Shown here in pieces: positions 15,724 to 23,246 of a stretch of DNA of 64,000 nt (position 1 is the stretch's first letter; the number at the start of each line of letters is the position of its first letter). The stretch covers positions 272,001-336,000 of the forward strand of contig NZ_CP028083.1 of the NCBI RefSeq assembly GCF_005491425.1, read 5' to 3'. Source of the stretch: Lysinibacillus sp. SGAir0095 (GTDB taxonomy: Bacteria > Bacillota > Bacilli > Bacillales_A > Planococcaceae). The notes beneath the pieces are model-generated. The model was not told where the DNA came from. It made no database searches and saw only the letters and a list, made by a program, of their open reading frames with translations. The position numbers were made by a program, and so were the translations under genes.

Positions 15724-15835
15724 ACCGCCGTATACGGAACCGTACGTACGGTGGTGTGAGAGGTCGACTAGCCAAATAATGGTTAGTCTCCTACTCGATT
15801 AGTTAAATTCAGTATGGAGAAGGTAAAATTATTGA

Positions 15836-15866
15836 GCATTCCTTTGAATTAGGAATGCTTTTTTTG
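15836..15866 (+). terminator. Terminator downstream of the intron
   Basis: GAGCATTCCT / AGGAATGCTTTTTTTG. It may have served the HPP gene or the intron transcript. Confidence 0.75.
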
Positions 15867-15977
15867 ATTAAAATTAAAATATACAATAAAAATGTTTTTA
15901 TAATTAATAAAAATTTATTGTAAAACGATAAAAAATAGATTAAAATCAATATCACAATATGTAGGTGAGGTGTTTTT

Positions 15978-16460
15978 ATGGAAAAAATAACAACGTTGTT
16001 TTTAAAAATAGCAGTTATTCTTTTAGGAGTCCCAGTTCTTACTCTATGCATCTTTTTGGTGCCTGAGATAGCGAATCTTGCAGCAAAATTGCTTCCGGAG
16101 TTTGCTTTTATAAAATATCCCGTTTTCATCACATTTGATGCATCGGCTATACCTTTTTACTTTGCTTTGTATCAGGCTTTCAAACTCTTGCGTTATATTG
16201 ACAATAATAAAGCCTTCTCCGATTTATCTGTAAAAGCTTTAAAGAAAATCAAATACTGTGCCATCACAATCAGTATATTGCATGTGCTAGTTTGGCCGCT
16301 CTTCTATATCTTTGCGGAAGTAGACGACGCACCAGGAGTTATCTTTGTCGGATTAGTTGTTCCTTTTGCTTCGATGGTTATAGCAGTCTTTGCGGCTGTT
16401 CTCCAAAAACTTTTACAAGAAGCAATTAATATCAAAACAGAAAATGATTTAACGGTCTGA
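15978..16460 (+). CDS. DUF2975 membrane protein
   Basis: 160 residues with four membrane segments (about 8-30, 52-72, 92-114, 124-146) and the DUF2975 pattern ALYQAFKLLRYIDNNKAFSDLSVKALKKIKYCA. The ATG has GAGGTG upstream. DUF2975 proteins are regularly encoded directly before a small XRE regulator, as here (11-nt gap), comparable to the YoaS/YozG pair in B. subtilis. Function is unknown; a membrane partner of the regulator is likely. Confidence 0.82.
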   Translation: MEKITTLFLKIAVILLGVPVLTLCIFLVPEIANLAAKLLPEFAFIKYPVFITFDASAIPFYFALYQAFKLLRYIDNNKAFSDLSVKALKKIKYCAITISILHVLVWPLFYIFAEVDDAPGVIFVGLVVPFASMVIAVFAAVLQKLLQEAINIKTENDLTV

Positions 16461-16471
16461 GGTGAAAAACA

Positions 16472-16687
16472 ATGGCAATTATAATCAATATAGATGTGAT
16501 GTTAGCAAAAAGGAAAATGAGCGTAACAGAACTTTCGGAGAAGGTTGGAATAACAATGGCGAACCTTTCTATATTGAAAAATGGAAAGGCAAAAGCGATT
16601 CGATTATCGACTTTAGAGGCAATTTGTAAGGCTTTAGAATGCCAGCCTGGAGATGTTTTAGAATACAAAAGTGACGAAGACAGCTAA
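16472..16687 (+). CDS. Small XRE-family HTH regulator (YozG-like)
   Basis: 71 residues, almost entirely one Cro/C1-type HTH: NIDVMLAKRKMSVTELSEKV, GITMANLSILKNGKAKAIRL, STLEAICKALECQPGDVLEY. The SD GAGGTG stands 7 nt upstream of ATG. It follows the DUF2975 gene in the same operon and probably autoregulates it. The family is well recognised; targets are unknown. Confidence 0.87.
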   Translation: MAIIINIDVMLAKRKMSVTELSEKVGITMANLSILKNGKAKAIRLSTLEAICKALECQPGDVLEYKSDEDS

Positions 16688-16734
16688 GCATTGTAGTTGA
16701 TATTTAATATAAAAAATTTAGGGGAGGAAAAACT

Positions 16735-17982
16735 ATGGACAGTAACAATTTAATCACTGAAAATATTGCTAACCCACATGAGCTGGAAAAAATGTATAGA
16801 AAAGACCCAAAAGCCTTTAAGAAGTCATTTTTGCACGCATGGGACCAAAATCCTGATTCTCAGGTTCTTGGTGTATGGTATGAAAGATTGCATTTCAAGG
16901 AGTCGACAAATACAGAAAAATCGCCCTTGCTTCAAAAGGGTTTCTTATTCATGGGCATTTTAGCCATTCTGGCCGGGATCAGTACCAGGGTCATTTTCCA
17001 TTTTGTCGAACAGGGGGCAATTGCTCCAATTAACCTGGCTTTTGGTATAATTCCCTTCATTGCTGCCTATTTTGTTTACAATAATACTCCGAAAAAAAGT
17101 ATTATTTATTCCATTGCAGCGTTGTTCCTTATTTCCGGGTTTTATCTTAATATGCTGCCGTTAAATTATAAAGACAGTACTATCCTTGCTTATTTACACC
17201 TTCCTATATTCTTATGGGTATTGGTAGGGCTTGCATTTACAGGAAATGAATATTCAAAAGGAAGTACAAGATTAGCCTATATAAAATTTAATATGGAATA
17301 TTGTATTCTCTACGCCAGCATGGCAGTTAGCGGAATGGTACTGGCAGCATTAACTATGCAGTTATTTAGCTTTGTTGGCTTGGATATAGAAGACTTCTAT
17401 TTCAGTAATGTGGTTTTAATTGGTGCTGCCGCTCTCGCTATTGTGGCTGCATACCTGGTAGCAATGAATCTTAAACTTGCAAAGAATATTACACCATATA
17501 TAGCTAAAATTTTTAGCCCTCTTGTCCTGGTCACATTGTTGGTCTATCTTATAACGGTTATTTGGGTTGGAAAAAATCCATTCTTGGACCGTAATTTCCT
17601 GTTAGCCTTCAACGGAATACTCCTTGGTGTATTGGTCGTTACCATTTTTTCAATTACCGAAAGCGACTCAGACGAGAAAAAGAACATTTCAGATTATATA
17701 AATTTTGCCTTAATTGTTCTTGCGCTTATCATTGACAGTGTGGCTTTGTCAGCCATTGTGTTCAGACTTACTTCTTATGGAATAACACCTAATAGACTTG
17801 CTGTTTTAGGAGTAAACATTCTGATCTGGGCAAATCTAATATGGATTATGCTCTCCTATACGCGCTTTCTAAGAAACAAATCTGGACCTTCAACTATCCA
17901 AGATGCCGTTACTAAGTATTTGCCGGTCTACGGACTTTGGGCAGCTTTCGTTATATTTACTTTCCCTATAATTTTTAATTAG
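16735..17982 (+). CDS. Polytopic membrane protein, DUF4153-like
   Basis: 415 residues. A soluble N-terminal stretch of about 70 residues is followed by about 11-12 hydrophobic helices. The late segment SAIVFRLTSYGITPNRLAVLG, followed by NILIW, resembles the YGxTxNR core of DUF4153-type proteins. A strong GGGGAGG SD precedes the ATG. It follows the DUF2975/XRE pair by 47 nt and could be cotranscribed. I can offer no substrate or activity; the DUF assignment is from memory and tentative. Confidence 0.55.
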   Translation: MDSNNLITENIANPHELEKMYRKDPKAFKKSFLHAWDQNPDSQVLGVWYERLHFKESTNTEKSPLLQKGFLFMGILAILAGISTRVIFHFVEQGAIAPINLAFGIIPFIAAYFVYNNTPKKSIIYSIAALFLISGFYLNMLPLNYKDSTILAYLHLPIFLWVLVGLAFTGNEYSKGSTRLAYIKFNMEYCILYASMAVSGMVLAALTMQLFSFVGLDIEDFYFSNVVLIGAAALAIVAAYLVAMNLKLAKNITPYIAKIFSPLVLVTLLVYLITVIWVGKNPFLDRNFLLAFNGILLGVLVVTIFSITESDSDEKKNISDYINFALIVLALIIDSVALSAIVFRLTSYGITPNRLAVLGVNILIWANLIWIMLSYTRFLRNKSGPSTIQDAVTKYLPVYGLWAAFVIFTFPIIFN

Positions 17983-18038
17983 AAAGGCTTAGTTAATATA
18001 ACGAGAAGCTAATCTTCTAAAACGTATAAAATCCTTAG

Positions 18039-18088
18039 AGCCGATATTATGCAGCTTTTTATACAGAGTTGCATAGTTCGGCTTATTT
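18039..18088 (+). terminator. Hairpin after the DUF4153-like gene
   Basis: AGCCGA...GCA / TGC...TCGGCT followed by TATTTT; imperfect long stem. Confidence 0.5.
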
Positions 18089-18097
18089 TCGTGTTTA

Positions 18098-18256
18098 ATG
18101 GTAATTCAATCATTAGGATCAATCGGAATTGGTACAATCGCTGCTGCCTATTTCATCGGCAAAATTTTAGGGTGGATGATAACACATTATCAACAACCTG
18201 TTCAACGATGGGTATTTAAAACAGAGGGGGCTGCTACAGAAAAAGTAGAAAGCTAA
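18098..18256 (+). pseudogene. C-terminal fragment of a YczE/YitT-like membrane protein
   Basis: 52 codons: MVIQSLGSIGIGTIAAAYFI, then GKILGWMITHYQQPVQRWVF and a polar tail. It looks like the last transmembrane helix and cytoplasmic end of a longer YczE-type membrane protein. There is no SD before the ATG and no upstream portion of the family, so this is probably a decayed remnant, not a gene. The upstream hairpin of the neighbouring gene abuts it, consistent with a deletion having removed the 5' part. Confidence 0.45.
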
Positions 18257-18303
18257 ATAGGGCGTGATTCTTCAATAGAGAAGATTGCTAAATAAAGTGA
18301 AAA

Positions 18304-18394
18304 GGCCAGATTGATGAATAATAATATTAAAAGAAATGGATAATGTGGACCTATGTTAAAGCTTATATGGTTTTCAATACTCTACAATCTGGCC
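18304..18394. repeat. Inverted repeat pair GGCCAGATTG / CAATCTGGCC
   Basis: Perfect 10-bp arms at 18304-18313 and 18385-18394, separated by 71 nt of AT-rich sequence without an ORF. Flanking AAAA/ATTT extends the complementarity. It could be a long-range terminator between the convergent units or a degenerate small transposable remnant. Confidence 0.4.
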
Positions 18395-18474
18395 ATTTCT
18401 ATAAATTGAGCACTTTTGTATGGATTAATATTTAATTAAAAATAACAATTGATTTAGATTGTTTTAGAATATTT

Positions 18475-19182
18475 TTATTTCATCGGACAAAATTCGCAAT
18501 GCATTAAGCCGGGAACGTCTTTAGAAAAACAGCAGCTTTTTCTTAGCGTTTTCTGTACTAGCTCGGCAGGATTTTTGCCGCCAGTATATTGATAGAACCA
18601 GGATTTATTGGAGAAGAGCTGCCATGCTTTTGTTCCTTCCAGAATTTCTAAATCTTCAAAGGCACGGTCAGCAAGCAACGGGTTCTCAAGCTGTTCGTAA
18701 TAATTCCATAACATATAGCCAAAAAGATTTTCCCATAAAGTTAGTGGGGAAATTGAAGTCGTTTTACGCAATTGCTGAAAAACTTCATGGCATTGATATA
18801 AAAGTTTACTAATTACATATTCGCGTTCACGATCCTCAACGTAGCGATAGTCATTAGGGGTAATAAACGTACCAAAAGTATTCACCCCATACTCATTAAT
18901 AAGACTAAAGCGTACGTCTACCTTCTTTCCATCCCATATCTCATCATACATAGAAAGCATATAAAATTGCATCGCCATAAACATTCCATATCGTCTACTG
19001 AAGTGGGATATTGCTGCCGTTTCCGTACTAGCCTGTGTAATGCCCATCATTAGATTTCTGAAATCCGTTAAATAAAAATCCTTGTGTAAGTTTTCTAAGG
19101 TAAATAGCGGACGGTCCGGATTCTCTATAAAGACCCCATATGAATTCAAAACACGCACTTGATCATAAGTCAAAGCAGGCAT
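18475..19182 (-). CDS. fhuF: FhuF-family siderophore-iron reductase
   Basis: 235 residues. The C-terminal signature RKSCCFSKDVPGLMHCEFC is the CC-x10-C-x2-C [2Fe-2S] motif unique to FhuF-type ferric reductases, which release iron from ferri-siderophores at the cytoplasmic face. The N-terminal and central parts fit the family (SRRYGMFMAMQFYM). Start: AAGGTG is 6 nt from ATG 19182 (MPALTYD); the in-frame ATG at 19197 has no SD. The 12-bp palindrome ATGATTAATCAT lies upstream, near 19265, and could be an operator, but it does not match a Fur box. No siderophore transporter is adjacent. Confidence 0.85.
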   Translation of the reverse strand: MPALTYDQVRVLNSYGVFIENPDRPLFTLENLHKDFYLTDFRNLMMGITQASTETAAISHFSRRYGMFMAMQFYMLSMYDEIWDGKKVDVRFSLINEYGVNTFGTFITPNDYRYVEDREREYVISKLLYQCHEVFQQLRKTTSISPLTLWENLFGYMLWNYYEQLENPLLADRAFEDLEILEGTKAWQLFSNKSWFYQYTGGKNPAELVQKTLRKSCCFSKDVPGLMHCEFCPMK

Positions 19183-19315
19183 ATATTTCACCTTCATTTT
19201 TTACATTAACTATACCATTTTTCGTAAAAATTGATGAAGATTTTAGTTTTAAGTATACAAGAATGATTAATCATAATAAAATATATAAAACTAATAAGGA
19301 AAGTAGGTTTTATAT

Positions 19316-19750
19316 ATGAATCAAGTACCTTCAATACCTAGACCTTTAGTAAGAACAAACCAATGGACAATTTTTCTCTCAGTAGTCTTAACGTGGATTA
19401 CAGGTAACGCATGGATTTTAGCTGTTCCTCTTATAGCAAATTTAATGGGGATCTTATATAACTATAATCCTATTATGAAGGCCGCGAGAGTGTTCCTCAT
19501 AAAAGAAGGGAAGAAATATATTCCTGAAGATGTAACACAACAAAAATTTAATGCAAGCATTGCAATTTTTTGTTTAGCAGGAGGACTTATTAGTTTTCTT
19601 GCTGGTTGGACGATTGTAGGATATATATTTACTATCATGGTTGCTGTAGCATCCTTTATTGCAATATTAGGTTTTTGTGTGGGATGTTTTATATTTTTCC
19701 AAATCAAACAGTTTCAATATCGTCGAAGTTTAACAAAAAATAAGGCATAA
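19316..19750 (+). CDS. DUF4395 membrane protein
   Basis: 144 residues with the DUF4395 opening IPRPLVRTNQWTIFLSVVLT and four hydrophobic segments, two early (about 17-48) and two late (about 81-125), separated by the loop FLIKEGKKYIPEDVTQQKFN, ending in a basic tail. Its role is unknown; homologues occur in Bacillales and cyanobacteria as single genes. Monocistronic; the hairpin at 19826-19846 may terminate it. Confidence 0.75.
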   Translation: MNQVPSIPRPLVRTNQWTIFLSVVLTWITGNAWILAVPLIANLMGILYNYNPIMKAARVFLIKEGKKYIPEDVTQQKFNASIAIFCLAGGLISFLAGWTIVGYIFTIMVAVASFIAILGFCVGCFIFFQIKQFQYRRSLTKNKA

Positions 19751-19778
19751 ATAGTCTTCAAAAAATTTAACCAAATAG

Positions 19779-19811
19779 TTGACTCTCTAATTGAAAACGA
19801 TTATCATTATC
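19779..19811 (+). promoter_or_regulatory. Fur box overlapping a sigma-A promoter
   Basis: TTGACT (19779-19784), 17 nt, TATCAT (19802-19807). The 19-mer at 19793-19811 matches the classical Fur consensus GATAATGATTATCATTATC at 17 of 19 positions and covers the -10. No protein gene follows on the + strand, so the regulated product is most likely RNA. Confidence 0.7.
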
Positions 19812-19813
19812 AT

Positions 19814-19955
19814 ATAAATAAAAACCTTATCACTAATGGTGATAAGTGCTTTTCTCCAAAGTTTATAAGTCAAACGTTCTTCCCCCCTATTTAGAACGTT
19901 CGACAGTTGCAAAAAAAGCCGGGCTTCAATGTTGAAGCTCGGCCTCTTTTTCTTT
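19814..19955 (+). ncRNA. Candidate Fur-regulated small RNA (FsrA-like)
   Basis: Predicted from the Fur-controlled promoter to a strong terminator (GCCGGGCTTCA / TGAAGCTCGGC at 19918-19943, then T-rich). The roughly 140-nt RNA has a first hairpin CTTATCAC/GTGATAAG (19826-19846), an unpaired TTTTCTCC, and a second hairpin AACGTTCT/AGAACGTT whose loop is TCCCCCC. C-rich single-stranded stretches and Fur control are the defining traits of the iron-sparing sRNA FsrA of Bacillus. Identity is inferred; the first hairpin could end transcription early. Its terminator overlaps the 3' end of the convergent DMT exporter gene. Confidence 0.55.
19918..19955 (+). terminator. Bidirectional terminator overlapping a coding 3' end
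   Basis: 11-bp stem with T-rich tail on the + strand and T7 on the - strand. The stop codon of the - strand exporter gene (19926-19928) lies within the hairpin. Confidence 0.8.
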
Positions 19956-20897
19956 TTCTTGAGTTGCTTTTGAAAGATGCATTGTGTGATAACTATGCAA
20001 GAGCATACCAATCACGATTACACCAATACCAATCAGTGCAACTGGTTGTGGTAGGGGAACACTCAGTAAAATCATTTCACCAATAATCACAAATAAAACC
20101 TCTGTAGATTGAGTGGCTTCGACTGCTGCAAGCTTGCCTTGATTTTCTCGAACACGATCTGTTGCTATGAAGAATAATACTGTTGCAATAACACCCGAGC
20201 TGATGCCGACAATCAGGGATTGAAATACTTGGTACCCAGAAGGAAGGCCTACAGTGAATAGGGCATAAGCAGCCATAATAATCCATGCCGGTAAGGAGGC
20301 AATGGTCATGCCGAGAACTCGTTGATAAGTATCGAGTCTTCCACTACAAACCTCCATCATTTTTCGATTTCCTAAAGGGTAGGCAAAAGCTGCGACAATA
20401 ACTGGCAAAATTCCAAGCATCAAGGTTTCAAAAGAGACGGATTGTGCTTGTGGAACTTGTATTAACAAAATGCCGATTAAAATAACAGTGGAAATCAATA
20501 AAGAAATAACAGGTATTTTTTGACGTATACTTTTATCATCTACAACGGTAATAAATAATGGCGCTAATAAAACACCAGCGACAATTGTAAATTGCCATGT
20601 TCCTGAAACAATCCATCCTGGCCCAAAGGCGGCTGCATATGTTAGCGGTCCATAAAATAAAACAAACCCTACAAAGCTCCAAAGTAACCACTTTGATGGT
20701 TGAGACTTCATTTCTTTAGTTAAAGGTTTCCAGCCTTTACGGGATAGCACAATAATAAGAAGGAAAGGAAGCATAAAGAAGTAGCGTAAAGAAGCGCTCC
20801 ATAACCAACTGCCACCTTCTAATTCCATCGAGTGGTTTAAGATAAATGTAACAGCAAAAAACAAACTTGCGAGTATACCTAAAGCAATTTCTTTCAA
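19926..20897 (-). CDS. DMT-superfamily exporter (EmrE-like multidrug resistance type)
   Basis: 323 residues, about ten transmembrane helices in two five-helix halves, beginning MKEIALGILASLFFAVTFIL with NHSMELEGGSWLWSASLRYF. This is the Bacillus multidrug resistance efflux transporter branch of the DMT group. Start is TTG at 20897 with an AGG-containing leader. The C-terminal EKEKEAELQH is encoded inside the terminator hairpin. Substrate unknown. It is the only gene of its unit. Confidence 0.78.
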   Translation of the reverse strand: MKEIALGILASLFFAVTFILNHSMELEGGSWLWSASLRYFFMLPFLLIIVLSRKGWKPLTKEMKSQPSKWLLWSFVGFVLFYGPLTYAAAFGPGWIVSGTWQFTIVAGVLLAPLFITVVDDKSIRQKIPVISLLISTVILIGILLIQVPQAQSVSFETLMLGILPVIVAAFAYPLGNRKMMEVCSGRLDTYQRVLGMTIASLPAWIIMAAYALFTVGLPSGYQVFQSLIVGISSGVIATVLFFIATDRVRENQGKLAAVEATQSTEVLFVIIGEMILLSVPLPQPVALIGIGVIVIGMLLHSYHTMHLSKATQEKEKEAELQH

Positions 20898-21002
20898 TCT
20901 AATAACCTACTTCCATACCAAATTTCAGTCTGGCGCAAGTGCGTTTTAAGTATCTCTTGTTGTGAAGTGACTTAATATTCCGATTTATTAAATCTCGAAA
21001 AA

Positions 21003-21030
21003 GCGAAGTAAGGTGTTCTCACTTCGCTAT
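21003..21030 (-). terminator. Terminator of pepT
   Basis: AGCGAAGT / ACTTCGCT with an 11-nt loop, T-rich on both sides. Confidence 0.75.
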
Positions 21031-21035
21031 TTTTA

Positions 21036-22265
21036 TTATTTACCTTGCGCTTCAAACATTTGAACAATTTCCAAAATAACTTTTGTTGCCATTTCCATTG
21101 TTTCACCTGATACAAATTCAAATTTGCCATGCATGTTTTCCCCGCCAGCAAAGATATTAGGGGTAGGTAATCCCATGTATGATAATTGAGAGCCATCTGT
21201 ACCGCCACGCACTGGTTCGACAATCGGAGATATATCTAATTTTTCCATTGCTTTGTAGGCAATGTCAACAATTTCTTTTACCGGTTCGATTTTTTCACGC
21301 ATATTATAGTACTGATCTTCAATTTCTACAATGATAGAATTGTCGCCGAATTTTTCCTTCATCATTTTTTCTACTTCCAGGAAATGAGCTTTTTTAGCTT
21401 CGAATTTCTCACGATCATGGTCACGGATAATATAAGAAAGTTTAGTTTCTTCAATATGGCCATTGAAATTCATTAAATGAATAAAGCCTTCATAGCCTTC
21501 TGTTTTTTCAGGCACTGCATCTGCAGGCATTGAACTCTGGAATTTAATAGCTAGTGTGATTGCGTTGACCATTTTCCCTTTTGCAGAGCCAGGGTGTACG
21601 CTTGTTCCGCGAGTTGTTACTTTAACACCTGCTGCATTAAAGCTTTCAAATTGTAATTCACCTAGTGGACCTCCATCCATTGTATAAGCGTATTCAGCAC
21701 CAAAAGCTTTTACGTCAAATTTATGTGGGCCACGGCCAATTTCTTCATCCGGTGTAAAAGCCACACGTAGCTTACCGTGCTTGATTTCTGGGTGTTGTAC
21801 TAAATATTCCATAGCTGTCATAATCTCAGCAATTCCGGCTTTATCGTCCGCACCCAAAAGAGTAGTACCATCTGTTGTAATTAGCGTTTGCCCTACATAA
21901 TTCTTTAAATTTGGGAAGTAGCTAGGTGACATAGTAAGTTCATTGTTTAACTGAATATCTCCGCCATCGTAATTGTCAATCCGCTTTGGATTAACATTTT
22001 TGCCTGAAAAATCCGGTGATGTATCAACGTGAGCCAAAAACCCGATCGTCGGAACTTCTTTGTCCGTATTTGCAGGTAATGTAGCAAATAAATAACCATT
22101 TTCATCTAGCGTAACTTCTGTTAGTCCAATTTCTTCAAGTTCAGCTTTTAACACATTTAATAGGTCGAATTGTTTTTCTGTTGATGGGGTAGTAGTGCTT
22201 TCAGGATTTGATTCTGTATCGATTTTTGCATAGCGAATTAATCGTTCAATCACTTGTTCTTTCAT
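21036..22265 (-). CDS. pepT: Peptidase T (tripeptide aminopeptidase)
   Basis: 409 residues, the usual PepT length. Dinuclear zinc site residues are in place: [11 protein letters not shown] (His and catalytic Asp), GADDKAG (bridging Asp), DEEIGRG (catalytic and metal Glu), [10 protein letters not shown] (Asp) and ENMHGKFEF (His). It releases N-terminal residues from tripeptides in the cytosol. AGGAGG stands 8 nt before ATG. TATAAT (- strand, about 22337) may be its -10. Single gene. Confidence 0.95.
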   Translation of the reverse strand: MKEQVIERLIRYAKIDTESNPESTTTPSTEKQFDLLNVLKAELEEIGLTEVTLDENGYLFATLPANTDKEVPTIGFLAHVDTSPDFSGKNVNPKRIDNYDGGDIQLNNELTMSPSYFPNLKNYVGQTLITTDGTTLLGADDKAGIAEIMTAMEYLVQHPEIKHGKLRVAFTPDEEIGRGPHKFDVKAFGAEYAYTMDGGPLGELQFESFNAAGVKVTTRGTSVHPGSAKGKMVNAITLAIKFQSSMPADAVPEKTEGYEGFIHLMNFNGHIEETKLSYIIRDHDREKFEAKKAHFLEVEKMMKEKFGDNSIIVEIEDQYYNMREKIEPVKEIVDIAYKAMEKLDISPIVEPVRGGTDGSQLSYMGLPTPNIFAGGENMHGKFEFVSGETMEMATKVILEIVQMFEAQGK

Positions 22266-22355
22266 TTATAGAGCCTCCTGACAAATTAGAGCTTTTATCC
22301 CGCATTAATGGGCAGTAAGATGCTGCTACAATATTATAAGAGTAACCAGCAAACT

Positions 22356-22436
22356 TAGATGGGGCGGACTGCCCGTAAAAGCCCGAGTGGTTCATTCAAC
22401 CATCAGTGGGAATAAGAAAATCTCTCTGATGGAAGA
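22356..22436. repeat. Structured intergenic element, possible dispersed repeat
   Basis: Contains GCCCGTAAAAGCCCGAGTGG followed by the hairpin CCATCAG(t)GGGA / TCTC(t)CTGATGG. Sequences with this look recur between genes in several Bacillales genomes as far as I remember, but only one copy is in the window. No T-tract follows in either direction, so it is not a standard terminator. Confidence 0.4.
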
Positions 22437-22442
22437 TTTCCT

Positions 22443-23099
22443 TTATTGTATCACTTTGCTTCGAATAGCGGAATATTTTGGGATACTTAAAGCGATTAAA
22501 ATTTGCGCACTGTAATAGGTCAACATAATAAGCTGATGAGAATATTCCACTGGGAACATGAATTTATTGATTGCTAAAATTGAATCCGAAATGATAAACA
22601 GGATAGCTCCAACGATGGCGAACTTTGACCCCGTTTTAAAGGAAGTCCACCCCATTATTAAAATAACGATCATATAGGCAAAGACCGCAATTGCGAGAAT
22701 CATATTATCTTCTTTAATTAAAGAACCACCAATCCAAATCATCATCGATAAGCCGTATATGCTTAAGCAAATGGTGATCCAAAGAGGGGCTGTGTTTTCT
22801 TTAGTTGATAGAAAGGCACGAATATAAAATAAATGGCCAACTAAAAAACAAGCAAGACCAATGATGAACCATTGAATCGTATAATCTCCGAAAGCGCAAA
22901 AAATTAGAGCAATGATGATCAGCGTTTTATAAGGGATAATATTTTCAGCCTTGGTCATTATGGCCAATAAAAGGATCAATAGCATCGGCAATAATTTAAA
23001 TACCATAACAAATGGTTGGCTAATTGAATTAATAAAGAAAACATAATAAAGTGCTAAAACCACAATGAAGCCTAAAAGTATATTCCGTAGCAAATTCAT
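22443..23099 (-). CDS. YhhN/TMEM86 family membrane protein (lysoplasmalogenase-like)
   Basis: 218 residues with eight predicted helices and family residues FKLLPML, IFCAFGD, GHLFYIRAF and ILFIISDSILAINKF, where the conserved Asp pair sits in the membrane. Animal homologues hydrolyse lysoplasmalogens; bacterial members are annotated YhhN with uncertain activity. AGGAG is only 2 nt from ATG 23099 but 8 nt from an in-frame TTG at 23093, so either may start. Confidence 0.78.
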   Translation of the reverse strand: MNLLRNILLGFIVVLALYYVFFINSISQPFVMVFKLLPMLLILLLAIMTKAENIIPYKTLIIIALIFCAFGDYTIQWFIIGLACFLVGHLFYIRAFLSTKENTAPLWITICLSIYGLSMMIWIGGSLIKEDNMILAIAVFAYMIVILIMGWTSFKTGSKFAIVGAILFIISDSILAINKFMFPVEYSHQLIMLTYYSAQILIALSIPKYSAIRSKVIQ

Positions 23100-23246
23100 C
23101 ACTCCTTTTTTTAAAACAATCCTAGCTACTTAGATGTAACATTACACTATAATTTTCCAATTTAACATAATCTTAAGTTTATAATATTTATGAAACTATA
23201 TGGCTAGCTATTCCGTATAACAAATATAAGAGAAAGGATGGTTCAA

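Larger units (their letters stand above)
13915..15799 (+). mobile_element. Group II intron, probably class C (about 1.9 kb)
   Basis: The 5' end is GTGCGCCCGGCATGGG at 13915 (GTGTG at 13913 is an alternative boundary) followed by a long structured non-coding leader. The 3' end carries a domain V-like hairpin (GAACCGCCGTATACGG...GTACGTACGG, about 15722-15752) and a domain VI stem GACTAGCC / GGTTAGTC ending in CTCCTACTCGAT at about 15799. It encodes an RT-maturase without an endonuclease domain. Insertion about 7 nt after a terminator stem-loop is the known target preference of class C introns. Class assignment is inferred from target site and lack of HNH. Confidence 0.88.
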
